Assembly: GCA_004553595.1 (NCBI GenBank)
Contig: SFKZ01000011.1
Coordinates: forward strand, 1-64,000
Source: Methanobrevibacter ruminantium
Lineage (GTDB): Archaea; Methanobacteriota; Methanobacteria; Methanobacteriales; Methanobacteriaceae
Direction: 5' to 3'
Length of the DNA stretch: 64,000 bases
The notes beneath the pieces were generated by a model. The model saw nothing but the letters and a program-made list of their open reading frames with translations, had not been told where the DNA came from and made no database searches. Of the stretch, positions 9,093 to 17,943 are shown one piece after another (the stretch's first letter is position 1; each line of letters opens with the position of its first letter). Made by a program: the position numbers and the translations under genes.

Positions 9093-11120
9093 TTATAAAA
9101 CCACATGTAAGCTAGTTAAAATTAGGTTTACTATAAAACCCATTGTAAAAGCAAGAACTATGCTCATTACAGCAATCAAACCAGCTAACTTAACACCTCT
9201 TTCCTTAATCATAATCATCAATTGAGCTACACAAGGCAAGAACAAAGTCAATGTTACAGAAGCAACAAGCAATTGAACTCCTTTCAATTGATTCTGAATT
9301 GTCATAAGTCCTGCTGCACCAAAGTCTCTTCTAAAGAATCCGAGCACAAATGAGGAACTTGTTGAAGTTGGAAGACCAATTGCATTGACTACCGGGCTGA
9401 TGCAAGAAATGATCCATTGGAATATTCCGCATAAGTCAAGAGCCCAGATGATTACACTGATCAATATGAATATTGGAATCAATTCCTTGATATACATTAC
9501 AAGACGTGTCCAAGTCTTTTTAGCGATATGAGACAATTTAGGCCATCTTAAAGGAGGCAATTCCATAAAGAAGCTTGGCTGTGCACCTGGAACAAATCTT
9601 TTTGCAAGGAATCCTATGACAACAAAGTTGAATAGGATTACAGCAAACCAAATCCAAATGGCATTTTGATGTTGGGATAATAGTGCCATAATAACCCCCA
9701 ATTGTGCAGAACAAGGAATTGTAAGAGCCATAAGCATTGTAGCAATGTTTCTCTCCCTTCTTGTTTCCAGTGTTCTTGTAACCATTGTTGCCATACTTCC
9801 ACAACCAACTGCAAGCACAAATGGAATAACACTTCTACCGCTCAAACCGATTTTCTTAAATCCGTTATCCACAAGCAATGCAAGCCTTGGAAGGTATCCG
9901 CTGTCTTCAAGTATTGAAAATACAATAAAGAATAGGGATACAATCGGCAGGATAATACCGAATCCATAGGTTAAACCAAGTGTGACGATACCATATTCCC
10001 CAACAAAGAGGTTTTGAATCGGTACCCATGGAATGTATTGAACAACAACTGCAGTTACTGCGGGGTTAATGTACTGGCCGAAAATGGTGTTTTCCAAGAA
10101 ATCAACAAGAATGCCTGCTCCAAGCACTCCAACTATCAGATAAAGTCCAAAGTAAAGCACACAGGCAAGTATGATAAGTCCATAAATCGGATGAATCATT
10201 ATTCTGCTTAACTTTTCACCTAAACTATCCTTATCCTGAACATTTACACTATCAATAGTTGTATATTCTGATTTGATGTGTTTAGCATAATCAGCAAGCT
10301 TAAGCTTAGTCAAATACTTGACCGGTTGGTCAAATTTGTCCTTTTGAGCATCAATAACCTTTGATAATACTGCATAATCTTCTTTCTCTTTTACAAGGTC
10401 CTCGCTGTCTTCATCACCTTCAAGAAGAGAAACCGCCAAATATCTTTTAGAAACAGGGTAATTTCCCTTAATGTTATCCTTAATCTCAGAAATAGCTATT
10501 TCAATAGACTTTCCATAGTCTACATCAAGCAATGTTTTTGATTCGCTTACTATTTGATCTTCAATTGAATCATAGTTTACAATTGTATGCTTCAATTCAT
10601 CCAATCCCCTGTTTTCTGCAGCTGCAGTCAAGACAACTGGAATTCCAAGGTCCTGTGACAATCTTTCAGCGTCGATGGTCGCTCCAATCTTTTCAAGCTC
10701 ATCCATCATGTTTAAAACTAAAATAACCTCTTTTCCTGCATCAATCAACTGCAAGGTAAGGTCAATTGACTTTTCAATGTTTTTAGCATCAACTACGTGA
10801 ACCATCAAGTCAAATTGCTCATCCAAAACCAATAATTTAGCTACTCTTTCCTCTTCTGTGATTGTATTCAAGTCATAAAGTCCTGGAGGGTCTGTTAAGT
10901 GGACTGTCTTGTTTTCATAGGTGAAATTACCTTCATCTATATCTACTGTGGTTCCAGGGTAATTTGAAACCATTGCAGTCATACCAGTCAATTTATTGAA
11001 TGTTAAGCTCTTCCCTACATTAGGACTTCCTATTAAAAGAACATTTTTGTGGTATGCTTTATCATTATTGATTGAATTTTCATCCTCTAGATCAATCTTA
11101 GAATTAGTATCCTTCCCCAT
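9093..11120 (-). CDS. feoB: ferrous iron transporter FeoB
   Basis: Imports Fe(II) across the cytoplasmic membrane. The N-terminal GTPase domain shows G1 GSPNVGKS at 31-38, the switch region YPGTT at 54-58, G3 DPPG at 77-80 and G4 NMMD at 137-140. A helical spacer follows, and about residues 305-675 hold the polytopic permease with two Gate-like segments. A 24-residue polar N-terminal extension precedes the first strand. The start ATG has AAGGT upstream. It heads an operon with the Cys-rich protein and DtxR-FeoA. A palindrome typical of DtxR-family operators lies at 11288-11301. Confidence 0.95.
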   Translation of the reverse strand: MGKDTNSKIDLEDENSINNDKAYHKNVLLIGSPNVGKSLTFNKLTGMTAMVSNYPGTTVDIDEGNFTYENKTVHLTDPPGLYDLNTITEEERVAKLLVLDEQFDLMVHVVDAKNIEKSIDLTLQLIDAGKEVILVLNMMDELEKIGATIDAERLSQDLGIPVVLTAAAENRGLDELKHTIVNYDSIEDQIVSESKTLLDVDYGKSIEIAISEIKDNIKGNYPVSKRYLAVSLLEGDEDSEDLVKEKEDYAVLSKVIDAQKDKFDQPVKYLTKLKLADYAKHIKSEYTTIDSVNVQDKDSLGEKLSRIMIHPIYGLIILACVLYFGLYLIVGVLGAGILVDFLENTIFGQYINPAVTAVVVQYIPWVPIQNLFVGEYGIVTLGLTYGFGIILPIVSLFFIVFSILEDSGYLPRLALLVDNGFKKIGLSGRSVIPFVLAVGCGSMATMVTRTLETRRERNIATMLMALTIPCSAQLGVIMALLSQHQNAIWIWFAVILFNFVVIGFLAKRFVPGAQPSFFMELPPLRWPKLSHIAKKTWTRLVMYIKELIPIFILISVIIWALDLCGIFQWIISCISPVVNAIGLPTSTSSSFVLGFFRRDFGAAGLMTIQNQLKGVQLLVASVTLTLFLPCVAQLMIMIKERGVKLAGLIAVMSIVLAFTMGFIVNLILTSLHVVL

Positions 11121-11265
11121 TTTTACCTTCTCAAATATTGAATAAAACTACTTAATAATCTTTTACCTAAAACTAATTTTATCCATCGATATTGAACAAA
11201 ACCAGATAATATAAATCTATTTTTAATTTACTTACTTAATAATGCATATATGTAAAAAATTAGAC

Positions 11266-11301
11266 TTATTTATAAGCTAAAAAGAAATTAGGTAAACCTA
11301 A
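11266..11301 (-). promoter_or_regulatory. feoB promoter with DtxR-type operator
   Basis: The perfect inverted repeat TTAGGT-AA-ACCTAA occupies 11288-11301. Immediately downstream on the minus strand, TTATAAATAA (11266-11275) is a good box A for feoB, giving a leader of about 120 bases. The half-site TTAGGT is the classical DtxR/IdeR-family half-site, so iron repression of feoB is likely. The regulator could be the downstream DtxR-FeoA protein or another family member elsewhere in the genome. Confidence 0.65.
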
Positions 11302-11334
11302 ATAATATTTTATTTCCTAATTATATAAATATTT

Positions 11335-12117
11335 CTATAAAAAGGATTTATCTACAACATCATCAATGGAAATTTCACAGGATTCCACATTTCTTTTGAA
11401 ATGGGCTAAGTACTCTATATTCCCATTTTTCCCTTGGATTTTTGAAACGTCCAAATCAATTATATTATAACCATATTGTTTAAAATAAGTAATTATATCA
11501 AGAATAACATCCTTATGAACTTCCTTATCATTGATAATCCCTTTGAATTTATCAGCTATTTCCTTACCGCATTCAAATTGAGGCTTTATGAGAAATACCA
11601 ATTCGAAATCCTCATCCTCAAGGGATATTCTGTCTATAATGTGCTTTAAGGAAATGAAGGACACATCTGATACAATTATATCAATGTTTTCAAAGAGACC
11701 GCTTGGAGCGTTCTTGAAGTTCAATTGCTCATACAATTCAACTCTTTCATCATTCCTTAATGAATCTGCCATCAAGTCAGTTCCTACATCAATTGCAACT
11801 ACCCTTTTAGCACCATGCCTTAAGGAGCAGTCGGTAAATCCTCCTGTTGATGATCCAATGTCCATAATGCTTTTATCTTTTAAGTCCAGATTAAATGAAC
11901 CTATTGCACCTTCAAGCTTCAATCCGGCCCTTGATACATACTTGATGGAACTATTGTCAATTATTTCCACTTTATCGTGGTCTTTTACAATATAACTGGC
12001 TTTTGTAACTATCTTATCATTTACCTTCACATTGTTGGATTTGATCAATTCCTTTGATTTGGTTCTAGTGGAAACAAAATTATTGCTCACCAAATATTTG
12101 TCTAATCTCTCTTTCAT
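11335..12117 (-). CDS. TlyA-type rRNA 2'-O-methyltransferase (S4 domain)
   Basis: A 260-residue protein with an N-terminal S4 RNA-binding domain (about 1-60, RLDKYLV...SKELI) followed by an FtsJ/RrmJ-like methyltransferase. The SAM-binding motif DIGSSTGGFTD starts at Asp86, and the motif IV-like stretch is IIVSDVSFISL. Family members (TlyA, 'hemolysin A') methylate rRNA ribose, and the old haemolysin name is misleading. The start ATG has GGTG upstream. It precedes the feo promoter region and has no operon partner. Confidence 0.88.
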   Translation of the reverse strand: MKERLDKYLVSNNFVSTRTKSKELIKSNNVKVNDKIVTKASYIVKDHDKVEIIDNSSIKYVSRAGLKLEGAIGSFNLDLKDKSIMDIGSSTGGFTDCSLRHGAKRVVAIDVGTDLMADSLRNDERVELYEQLNFKNAPSGLFENIDIIVSDVSFISLKHIIDRISLEDEDFELVFLIKPQFECGKEIADKFKGIINDKEVHKDVILDIITYFKQYGYNIIDLDVSKIQGKNGNIEYLAHFKRNVESCEISIDDVVDKSFL

Positions 12118-12556
12118 TAAAACACCAATTACATTGTAAAGAAAAAAATAGAATTTTTATAATTATAATCTATATTTTGTTCATTTTACTTATTAAAACT
12201 AGATGTTTATAAAAAATATAAAATAATAAAAAAAAGAAACGAAATTCCACATGTAAAAAGCAATGGGAAAAGTAGAAATTGAATAAAAAAATAAAATGGG
12301 GAGAAAAGAAAAGAGAATTCATCTCTTTTCTTATTCATATTGTGTTTAAAAATACTAGCTAAGATTAAAAATAAAGAGAATGAACCCTTAAACTTATTTT
12401 ATTCTTTATAATATATAAAGTTTACTTGAAAAATAATAAATTTTAATTGATATGAATAAAATTTAAAAAAATTGTGTGTTTATTAAAAATATTAAGAAAA
12501 ACATTATTTTTTAAAAAAATATGAAAAAAATAGAAAAATAAAAAATAGATTATTGA
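12118..12556. other. AT-rich intergenic region with one stem-loop
   Basis: No gene is seen. The one structured element is a perfect 11-base-pair inverted repeat, AAGAAAAGAGA / TCTCTTTTCTT with an ATTCA loop, at 12306-12332. It lies about 225 bases beyond the reductase stop and may be its transcription end. The rest is A/T-rich. Confidence 0.5.
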
Positions 12557-13753
12557 TTAAAATAGAATCTTAAACAATTTAGTAAACTTCAATGCAAGGC
12601 GAGGGGATATCTTTAAAAATACTTTTAGAACATCCCTTGGAGTCATATTATTATAATCAAGCCCTATAAATGCATGAATAATCTTATTTAAATCATCATC
12701 ACTTAAAGAAGCATATACCTCATGAGCAATAGCCAATTTAGGAATAGCCCCTTGAGTGTATTCATCATATAATACTTCATATTCACTAAGCCTTTCCGCT
12801 GAATAATCCTTAGCCCTAACGGCCCTTGCAGCCACTTGGCCAGCAGTCTTACCTCCAAGCATTCCCAAGATGATTCCTCCACCGGTGATTGGGTCTACTT
12901 GACCTGCAGCATCACCGCAAACCAATAGGTTATCGCTATAGATTTGACCAATCAATCCGCCAATTGGATCTCCACCTACATTAAGTTCAACCGCCTTGGC
13001 ATTTTTCAAAGGAGGATATGATTCAACGAATTCATTTAGGTATTCAATAGCTGGCTTTTTGCTTGTTGAAGGTATTCCAATACCTACATTTGCAATGTCA
13101 TCTCCCTTAGGAAATACCCAAGCATAACCGCCACCTGCAAAAGCTCCTAAATGAAGCTCAATCAAGTCCATTCTCTCACAATTGACTCCTGCCATTTCAT
13201 ATTGTACTCCAGACATCATATGCTTTGGCTTTTGTGTTGAGTTTATGCCAAATGCCTTAGCCACTCTGGATTCAGGACCATCTGCAGCAATTACTATGCG
13301 AGCCTTTATTTCTATGATTTCTCCCATATGTTCACAATCGATGACATAAAAGGAACCTTCAGAATCCTCATCTTTCATAATGGATTTTGCCAATGTCTTA
13401 ACCATTATTTTAGCACCTGCTCTTGCAGCATCCATAGCCATATACTTATCAAAGACCTTCCTTTCAATGATATAACCTTTTTCAGGCAGCACTGTCTCAT
13501 CAAGAGCCAATCTTGTTTTATCAGGGGCAATAATAACTCCACCATTGATTCTCTGAACTGCCCATTGAGGATTCGGTTCAATCTCCAACCATTTAAGCCC
13601 ATGGTCATAAATGCCTTCAGCACATCTTTTAGGAGTTCCTATTTCTGACTTCTTATCTATCAAAATGACACTTGCTCCACCTAAAGCAGCATGCTTTGCA
13701 GCAGCAGAGCCAGCAGGACCTGCACCAATTACTAAAACATCCGTTTCCATCAT
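12557..13753 (-). CDS. geranylgeranyl reductase (archaeal lipid saturation)
   Basis: An FAD-dependent reductase that saturates the geranylgeranyl chains of archaeal membrane lipids. The N-terminal dinucleotide-binding motif is VLVIGAGPAGSAAA. The second FAD motif is CGDAAGQVDPITGGGI, and the conserved early Cys is in KRCAEGIYDHG. Length (about 398 residues) is normal. Three ATGs lie close together: 13762, 13753 and 13750. GATGAT at spacing 4 favours 13753. It stands alone, with AT-rich gaps on both sides. The family is certain; which lipid intermediate it prefers is not visible. Confidence 0.9.
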   Translation of the reverse strand: MMETDVLVIGAGPAGSAAAKHAALGGASVILIDKKSEIGTPKRCAEGIYDHGLKWLEIEPNPQWAVQRINGGVIIAPDKTRLALDETVLPEKGYIIERKVFDKYMAMDAARAGAKIMVKTLAKSIMKDEDSEGSFYVIDCEHMGEIIEIKARIVIAADGPESRVAKAFGINSTQKPKHMMSGVQYEMAGVNCERMDLIELHLGAFAGGGYAWVFPKGDDIANVGIGIPSTSKKPAIEYLNEFVESYPPLKNAKAVELNVGGDPIGGLIGQIYSDNLLVCGDAAGQVDPITGGGIILGMLGGKTAGQVAARAVRAKDYSAERLSEYEVLYDEYTQGAIPKLAIAHEVYASLSDDDLNKIIHAFIGLDYNNMTPRDVLKVFLKISPRLALKFTKLFKILF

Positions 13754-13997
13754 AATTATCATCTTAAAGTGAATAAAATTATATATTTTTTATTTATTTA
13801 AATTTTAGAATATTTAAAATTTAGAATTATATTATAATTAAAAGAATATACTATTTATAGTTTTAGAAAATTAATAAATGAAAATCATCCAAAAGCAATT
13901 GATTAAATAGAGATAATAAAATATGAAAAATAAAATTTGTAAAAAAAAATTGGTAAAAAAAGAAAAAAATAGAATTTTTAAAAAAAACTAGAAAAAA

Positions 13998-14509
13998 TTA
14001 TCCGGCAATTATATCAGAGAGATATTCCTTTTCAGATGCCGAAACAACAACTAACTTATCATCTTTTGCATATGCAAATGTATAATATGGATATATTGTG
14101 AAAGTGTAAATGTAATTTCCACTTCTAAATTTGGTCACAGATTTAGGATGATAATCTAAATAACCGCAACTCCATTAATGGTTTCACTATCCCCTCCAAA
14201 ACGACGAGCAGTATCATCAGTTGCCTTATGGGTAAGATTTTTAGAAACAGATAATGAAACTGTATCATTTCCATCTGCATAATTTTTTATTTCTGAGAAA
14301 TATGGTATATCATCAACAGTTTTTGTTATATTTTGTTGTGCTGTTACTTACAACTTCTTCAAAACCATCAGGAACATTGAATTTGATTCCATCAACAGTT
14401 ACTGAATTTCCAGTGTCAAAAATACTTCCAAGGTCTAAAGCATAGACCCACCTACACTTACAATACCCTAAATAGCTAAAATCAATAGAGCAAATAGTTT
14501 TTTATTCAT
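13998..14509 (-). pseudogene. disrupted gene for a secreted protein
   Basis: An ATG at 14509 with AGGTTGAT upstream opens MNKKLFALLILAI, a signal peptide, then hits TAG at codon 14. The rest is recoverable only by changing frame: GSIFDTGNSVTVDGIKFNVP..., then TVDDIPYFSEIKNYADGNDT..., then GYLDYHPKSVTKF...SDIIAG and TAA at 13998. One nonsense codon and at least three frameshifts show that the gene is dead. The remnant resembles small secreted proteins common in Methanobrevibacter; no function is known. Confidence 0.8.
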
Positions 14510-14778
14510 TTTATCAACCTAAATAATTGTAATTGTATTTATATTTTTTTTTAATTAATATAGTTATTTATTTAAAAATTTTGAAAATAATTATATAATT
14601 TTTAATTTTTTAACAATAATTATGAAAAATAATATTATAATGAAAAAGTTTTAAAAAATATTCAAAAGAAAAAAGACAAAATATAAAATTAAAATTTATA
14701 GAAAATAAAAAAAGAAAAATAAGAAATAAAAAAAGAAAAATAAGAAATAAGAAAAATAATTAAATAAAATTTTAAAAT

Positions 14779-15537
14779 CTAAAAATAGAATTTAGGCTCT
14801 TTTCTTTCTGCATTAGCACTTTCAAATGCTGGCTTTTTATCTTTAAATGCCTCTCCAGTGAAAGCCCTTGCATTTTCTGGGCAAATGTTAATGCATGAAG
14901 TGCATCTTGAACATAAGTCAAGGTTCACATCTGCAGGATCATCATCAGGAATTGCTTTCTCAGGACAAACTCCTACACATTCAAGGCAGAATACACATTT
15001 TGCTTCATCACAGCTTACAACAAATGGAAGTTGCTTATAATCAAGATAAGGCCTATTTCCAGGAATCTCAGCCTCTAAGGAAGTTCCAGCATCTATTTTT
15101 TCAATGCATTTTTGTGCAAACCCATTGATCTTTTCAATGTCATCCCCATCAGGCCTTCCCACTGCAACACCATCAAATATGGAATGATGGCTTACGGTAG
15201 AAGCTGCTGCAATAACATCAAAGTTATTTTCATCCAATAAGTCAACAAGTTCAATCAATGCATCACTAACATGTGCATTTCCATAATTTACAACAGCAAT
15301 AGCTTTAGTATTGTCACCTGATAATCTGGATAACCTATCCCTTGCAGTTTTAGGAATTCGTCCTGCAAATACAGGCATGCCAACTATGACAATATCATCT
15401 GATTCAAAATTCTTTTCATCATTAAAATACAATAAGTCACAAACAACACTTTCCTCTTCAAAATTGTTAGCTATTTGACTAACAACTTTTTTTGTAGTTT
15501 CAGATGGACTGAAAAAAACTTTAATAATCTTGCTCAT
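14779..15537 (-). CDS. flavodoxin-ferredoxin fusion (EFR1-type)
   Basis: Residues about 1-150 form a flavodoxin-like domain (VFFSPSETTKKVV at the FMN phosphate loop, IVGMPVFAGRIP after it). Residues about 180-235 hold two [4Fe-4S] motifs (CVFCLECVGVCP and CSRCTSCINICP). It probably passes electrons between ferredoxin and a flavin substrate; the partner is unknown. The start is ATG 15537, which has GGTGA five bases upstream; an upstream TTG-type start would lack this. It is the last gene of the prefoldin/DUF3194 block, 36 bases after DUF3194. Confidence 0.87.
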   Translation of the reverse strand: MSKIIKVFFSPSETTKKVVSQIANNFEEESVVCDLLYFNDEKNFESDDIVIVGMPVFAGRIPKTARDRLSRLSGDNTKAIAVVNYGNAHVSDALIELVDLLDENNFDVIAAASTVSHHSIFDGVAVGRPDGDDIEKINGFAQKCIEKIDAGTSLEAEIPGNRPYLDYKQLPFVVSCDEAKCVFCLECVGVCPEKAIPDDDPADVNLDLCSRCTSCINICPENARAFTGEAFKDKKPAFESANAERKEPKFYF

Positions 15538-15573
15538 TTTTTCACCTATTTTATAGAAATCAAATTCAATCAA

Positions 15574-15867
15574 TTATCTGTAATGTTCGTTAATGTATTC
15601 ATCAAGTTCCAAGTAAGACCCATCGATTACTTCATCGATTATTTCATCAGATAAGTCAGATAACTCATCTATGCCAATCTCAACTGATGCATCTACATCA
15701 AGTTCCCCATTTTCATTAGGATAATCAATTTCAATGCTTACATCCATATCCAAGATTTCCTTTTGAGACCTTACTGAAGAAGAGATTTTCTTCACAATGG
15801 TTTCTGATAAAAAATTTGAAATGTCTTCAAGATCATCTTCTGATAATTCCTTAAGTTTTGATACCAT
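15574..15867 (-). CDS. DUF3194 family protein
   Basis: A 97-residue acidic protein matching the archaeal DUF3194 family by content and by position directly after prefoldin beta. The sequence runs LKELSEDDLEDISNFLSETI, a beta pair (DMDVSIEIDYPN...LDVDASVEIGI), then an acidic helical end. The start is ATG 15867, with AGGTG eight bases upstream; the longer hydrophobic upstream reading has no ribosome site. Function unknown; its constant place beside prefoldin suggests a chaperone or translation link. Confidence 0.78.
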   Translation of the reverse strand: MVSKLKELSEDDLEDISNFLSETIVKKISSSVRSQKEILDMDVSIEIDYPNENGELDVDASVEIGIDELSDLSDEIIDEVIDGSYLELDEYINEHYR

Positions 15868-16019
15868 GTTAACACCTAAAAAAATAATGACAATAATTAT
15901 AAAAAAATTATCGCTAAACAAACACGATGAATATAAAATAAAAAAAATTATTTTATACAATACGAATTAAAAAATTAAAAATAAAAAAAAGAAAATAGAA
16001 AAAAATTAATTTAATCTAT

Positions 16020-16367
16020 TTACCCTTGAATTCCACCCATAGCTTGCTGGATGGTTGCTTGCATTTCTTCAAGCTTTTTCATGACTCTTTCTTCTTGACG
16101 GGTCATGGTTTGTTGTCTTAATTTAAGAGTTTCAACTTTATCTTCAAGCTCTTCTAAAGTTTCATTGCGTTCTACTTTAATCAATAAGTTTCCTGCAGAT
16201 TTGAATACTTCAGCCCCTTCGGGAGTCTTTTTAAGTTCTTCAAGAGCAGTTTCAGTTTCTCTTAATTGAATGTCAACATTTTGTTTTTGAATGGTTACAG
16301 CTTGAGCTTGTTGTTGTAATTGTTGGAATTGGTTTAATTGATGTTGTATATTTTGTGGAATTTCCAT
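16020..16367 (-). CDS. pfdB: prefoldin subunit beta
   Basis: A 115-residue coiled-coil subunit of the hexameric prefoldin chaperone (alpha2 beta4), which holds unfolded proteins for the thermosome. Two long heptad helices (about 5-50 and 70-108) flank the beta-hairpin segment (PEGAEVFKSAGNLLIKVERNE). The start ATG has AAAGGTGA upstream. It lies in the L37Ae-RpoP-Brix-Pcc1-PfdB-DUF3194 gene order conserved in archaea. Confidence 0.93.
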   Translation of the reverse strand: MEIPQNIQHQLNQFQQLQQQAQAVTIQKQNVDIQLRETETALEELKKTPEGAEVFKSAGNLLIKVERNETLEELEDKVETLKLRQQTMTRQEERVMKKLEEMQATIQQAMGGIQG

Positions 16368-16525
16368 ATTTTCACCTTTAATCTTTTTTATAATAATATT
16401 AGTTTAATTTTTAATTTTAAAATATAATTAGCTAATAAATCATTATATTATAATATATTATTAGTTAAATATTTAAAACTATTGATTGAATGATATTTTT
16501 TATGATATTAAATAAATGAAAAAAA

Positions 16526-16795
16526 TTAAATTTCAGTCAATTCATTTATCTCAACAGACAGTTTTATCCATTTGATAGCTGAATTGATTGATGCTCTAAA
16601 GGATGTTGCATCCTCTGCATCAATAGTGATTATGATAGAATTCTTATCCAATTTCAAATCCATGGAAGATCTGTAATCAGGAGAAGTCTCAAATTCAAGC
16701 AATATGGAATCATAAACTATTTTAGCTTGCTTTTCTGTATCAAAATCAATGACAATGTCACTATTGATTGACTTTAATATATCACTTTCACTAAT
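16526..16795 (-). CDS. pcc1: KEOPS complex subunit Pcc1, probable AUU start
   Basis: Pcc1 is the dimerisation subunit of KEOPS, which makes the t6A modification of tRNA. The 89-codon frame ends at TAA 16526 and reads DIVIDFDTEKQAKIVYDSIL, then YRSSMDLKLDKNSIIITIDAED, then SFRASINSAIKWIKL, all typical of the family. No ATG, GTG or TTG lies in frame before the conserved core. AGGAG (16804-16808) is exactly eight bases before an in-frame ATT at 16793-16795, so translation probably starts at AUU. It begins 24 bases after the Brix stop. The alternative is a base error in an original ATG. Confidence 0.8.
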   Translation of the reverse strand: MSESDILKSINSDIVIDFDTEKQAKIVYDSILLEFETSPDYRSSMDLKLDKNSIIITIDAEDATSFRASINSAIKWIKLSVEINELTEI

Positions 16796-16819
16796 AAAAA
16801 TCTCTCCTGAAAATCTATT

Positions 16820-17311
16820 CTAATTTTCAACTATCTTTTTAACGTTTATTTGGAAATCTATTTGTTCCCCTTTCTTATTTACAAAATAGAGTATTGCAAA
16901 GTTCTTCTCATCATCATAGTCAGCATAGGATATCCTAATGTAATTTGAGTCCTGAGGTTCAGTTGTGACTTCAATACCCAACACTTCAGCCAAAACATCC
17001 AACTCTCTTACGGTTGATCTGATTTTCAAATCCTTAGGGCTGATGTGGAGACGTTCATTTGTAGTGTTTACAGAAACAAGCAAAGCCAATTTTTCATTTG
17101 CCTCAAGGTCATAAAAAGTTAGCTTGCTTGGATTTCCCTTGATCTGATACACTAAAACAAGACTGTCATGACCTAATTGCTTAGCTTTAATGAGCAAATC
17201 CCTTAAGCTGCTTTTTCCCCTATTGGTATAGTCAAATCCAAAAGCGTGGGAAAAGTTCTTGCAGAATGTTCTTGTTTTCTGAGATGGTTTTCTTGATGTA
17301 GAAATAAGCAT
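16820..17311 (-). CDS. Brix-domain ribosome biogenesis protein
   Basis: A single-domain archaeal Brix/Imp4-like protein of 163 residues, expected to bind rRNA during ribosome assembly. It opens with the family hallmark ISTSRKPSQKTRTFCKNF and contains GRSSLRDLL-type helices (NRGKSSLRDLLIKAK) and the strand DSLVLVYQIKGNPSKLTFY. The start ATG has GAGGAT upstream. It lies between rpoP and pcc1, as in other euryarchaea. Confidence 0.88.
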   Translation of the reverse strand: MLISTSRKPSQKTRTFCKNFSHAFGFDYTNRGKSSLRDLLIKAKQLGHDSLVLVYQIKGNPSKLTFYDLEANEKLALLVSVNTTNERLHISPKDLKIRSTVRELDVLAEVLGIEVTTEPQDSNYIRISYADYDDEKNFAILYFVNKKGEQIDFQINVKKIVEN

Positions 17312-17541
17312 GATAATCCTCTTTTTTATAACTTAGATAAGAATTAGAAATAGTAATGCATAAAATTAGTAAAAATTATAAAAAGGCTAATTTTAATTTT
17401 GATAAGCAATTAAAATTAGCAAATAGCTAAAATAACTAAATAGCTAATAAAAATAGAAAATGAAAGCAGAATCCACTGCCATAAGCTAAATAGTTATTAA
17501 AGATAATTAAAGAATAATTATAAATAAAAATTATTTAATAA

Positions 17542-17673
17542 CTATCTTGCTTTTACAAGTTTTCTGACATCTGGAACTTTTTTAAATAAAATCCTATATC
17601 TGCATTTAGGACATTTATTTTCCATGTAACCTTTGTGGTCAACTTCAGTTCCACATTCAGGACATCTGTACAA
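17542..17673 (-). CDS. rpoP: DNA-directed RNA polymerase subunit P
   Basis: A 43-residue zinc-ribbon subunit (Rpb12 homologue) of archaeal RNA polymerase. It reads YRCPECGTEV, then KCPKCRYRILFKKVPDVRK; the four zinc cysteines are present. The start is TTG at 17673, which follows the L37Ae stop TAA with no gap; its GGAGG ribosome site lies inside the last codons of L37Ae, so the two genes are translationally coupled. Confidence 0.93.
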   Translation of the reverse strand: MYRCPECGTEVDHKGYMENKCPKCRYRILFKKVPDVRKLVKAR

Positions 17674-17943
17674 TTAGTTTCCTCCAACTACTCTTTTAAT
17701 GTTACGTGTAGCAGCTTTTGCCATTGGAGTTTCAGGTACGTATGCTCCACCGGTAAAGACAGTACCACATTTTTTACATTCCCAAATTCCAGCGCTTACT
17801 CTTTTTACGTAAGGTCTGTCACATTTAGGGCAAACATGTTTCTTTTTCATGTTTTCTTCGATTTTCTTAACTTGTCTTTTTGCTTTTCTTCCGTATCTAG
17901 CACCAAATCTGCCAGTAATACCAACTTTTTTTGTTCTTGCCAT
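17674..17943 (-). CDS. rpl37A: large ribosomal subunit protein eL43 (L37Ae)
   Basis: An 89-residue zinc-ribbon ribosomal protein. The sequence starts MARTKKVGITGRFGARYGRK and carries CPKC and CKKC pairs (about residues 38-60). The start ATG has TGGAG upstream. It heads the second block of the superoperon and its stop touches the rpoP start. Confidence 0.95.
   Translation of the reverse strand: MARTKKVGITGRFGARYGRKAKRQVKKIEENMKKKHVCPKCDRPYVKRVSAGIWECKKCGTVFTGGAYVPETPMAKAATRNIKRVVGGN

Noticed and set aside
17312..17541. Possible tRNA or small RNA in the Brix-RpoP gap
   Set aside because: No cloverleaf, no TTCRA box and no GC-rich stems.
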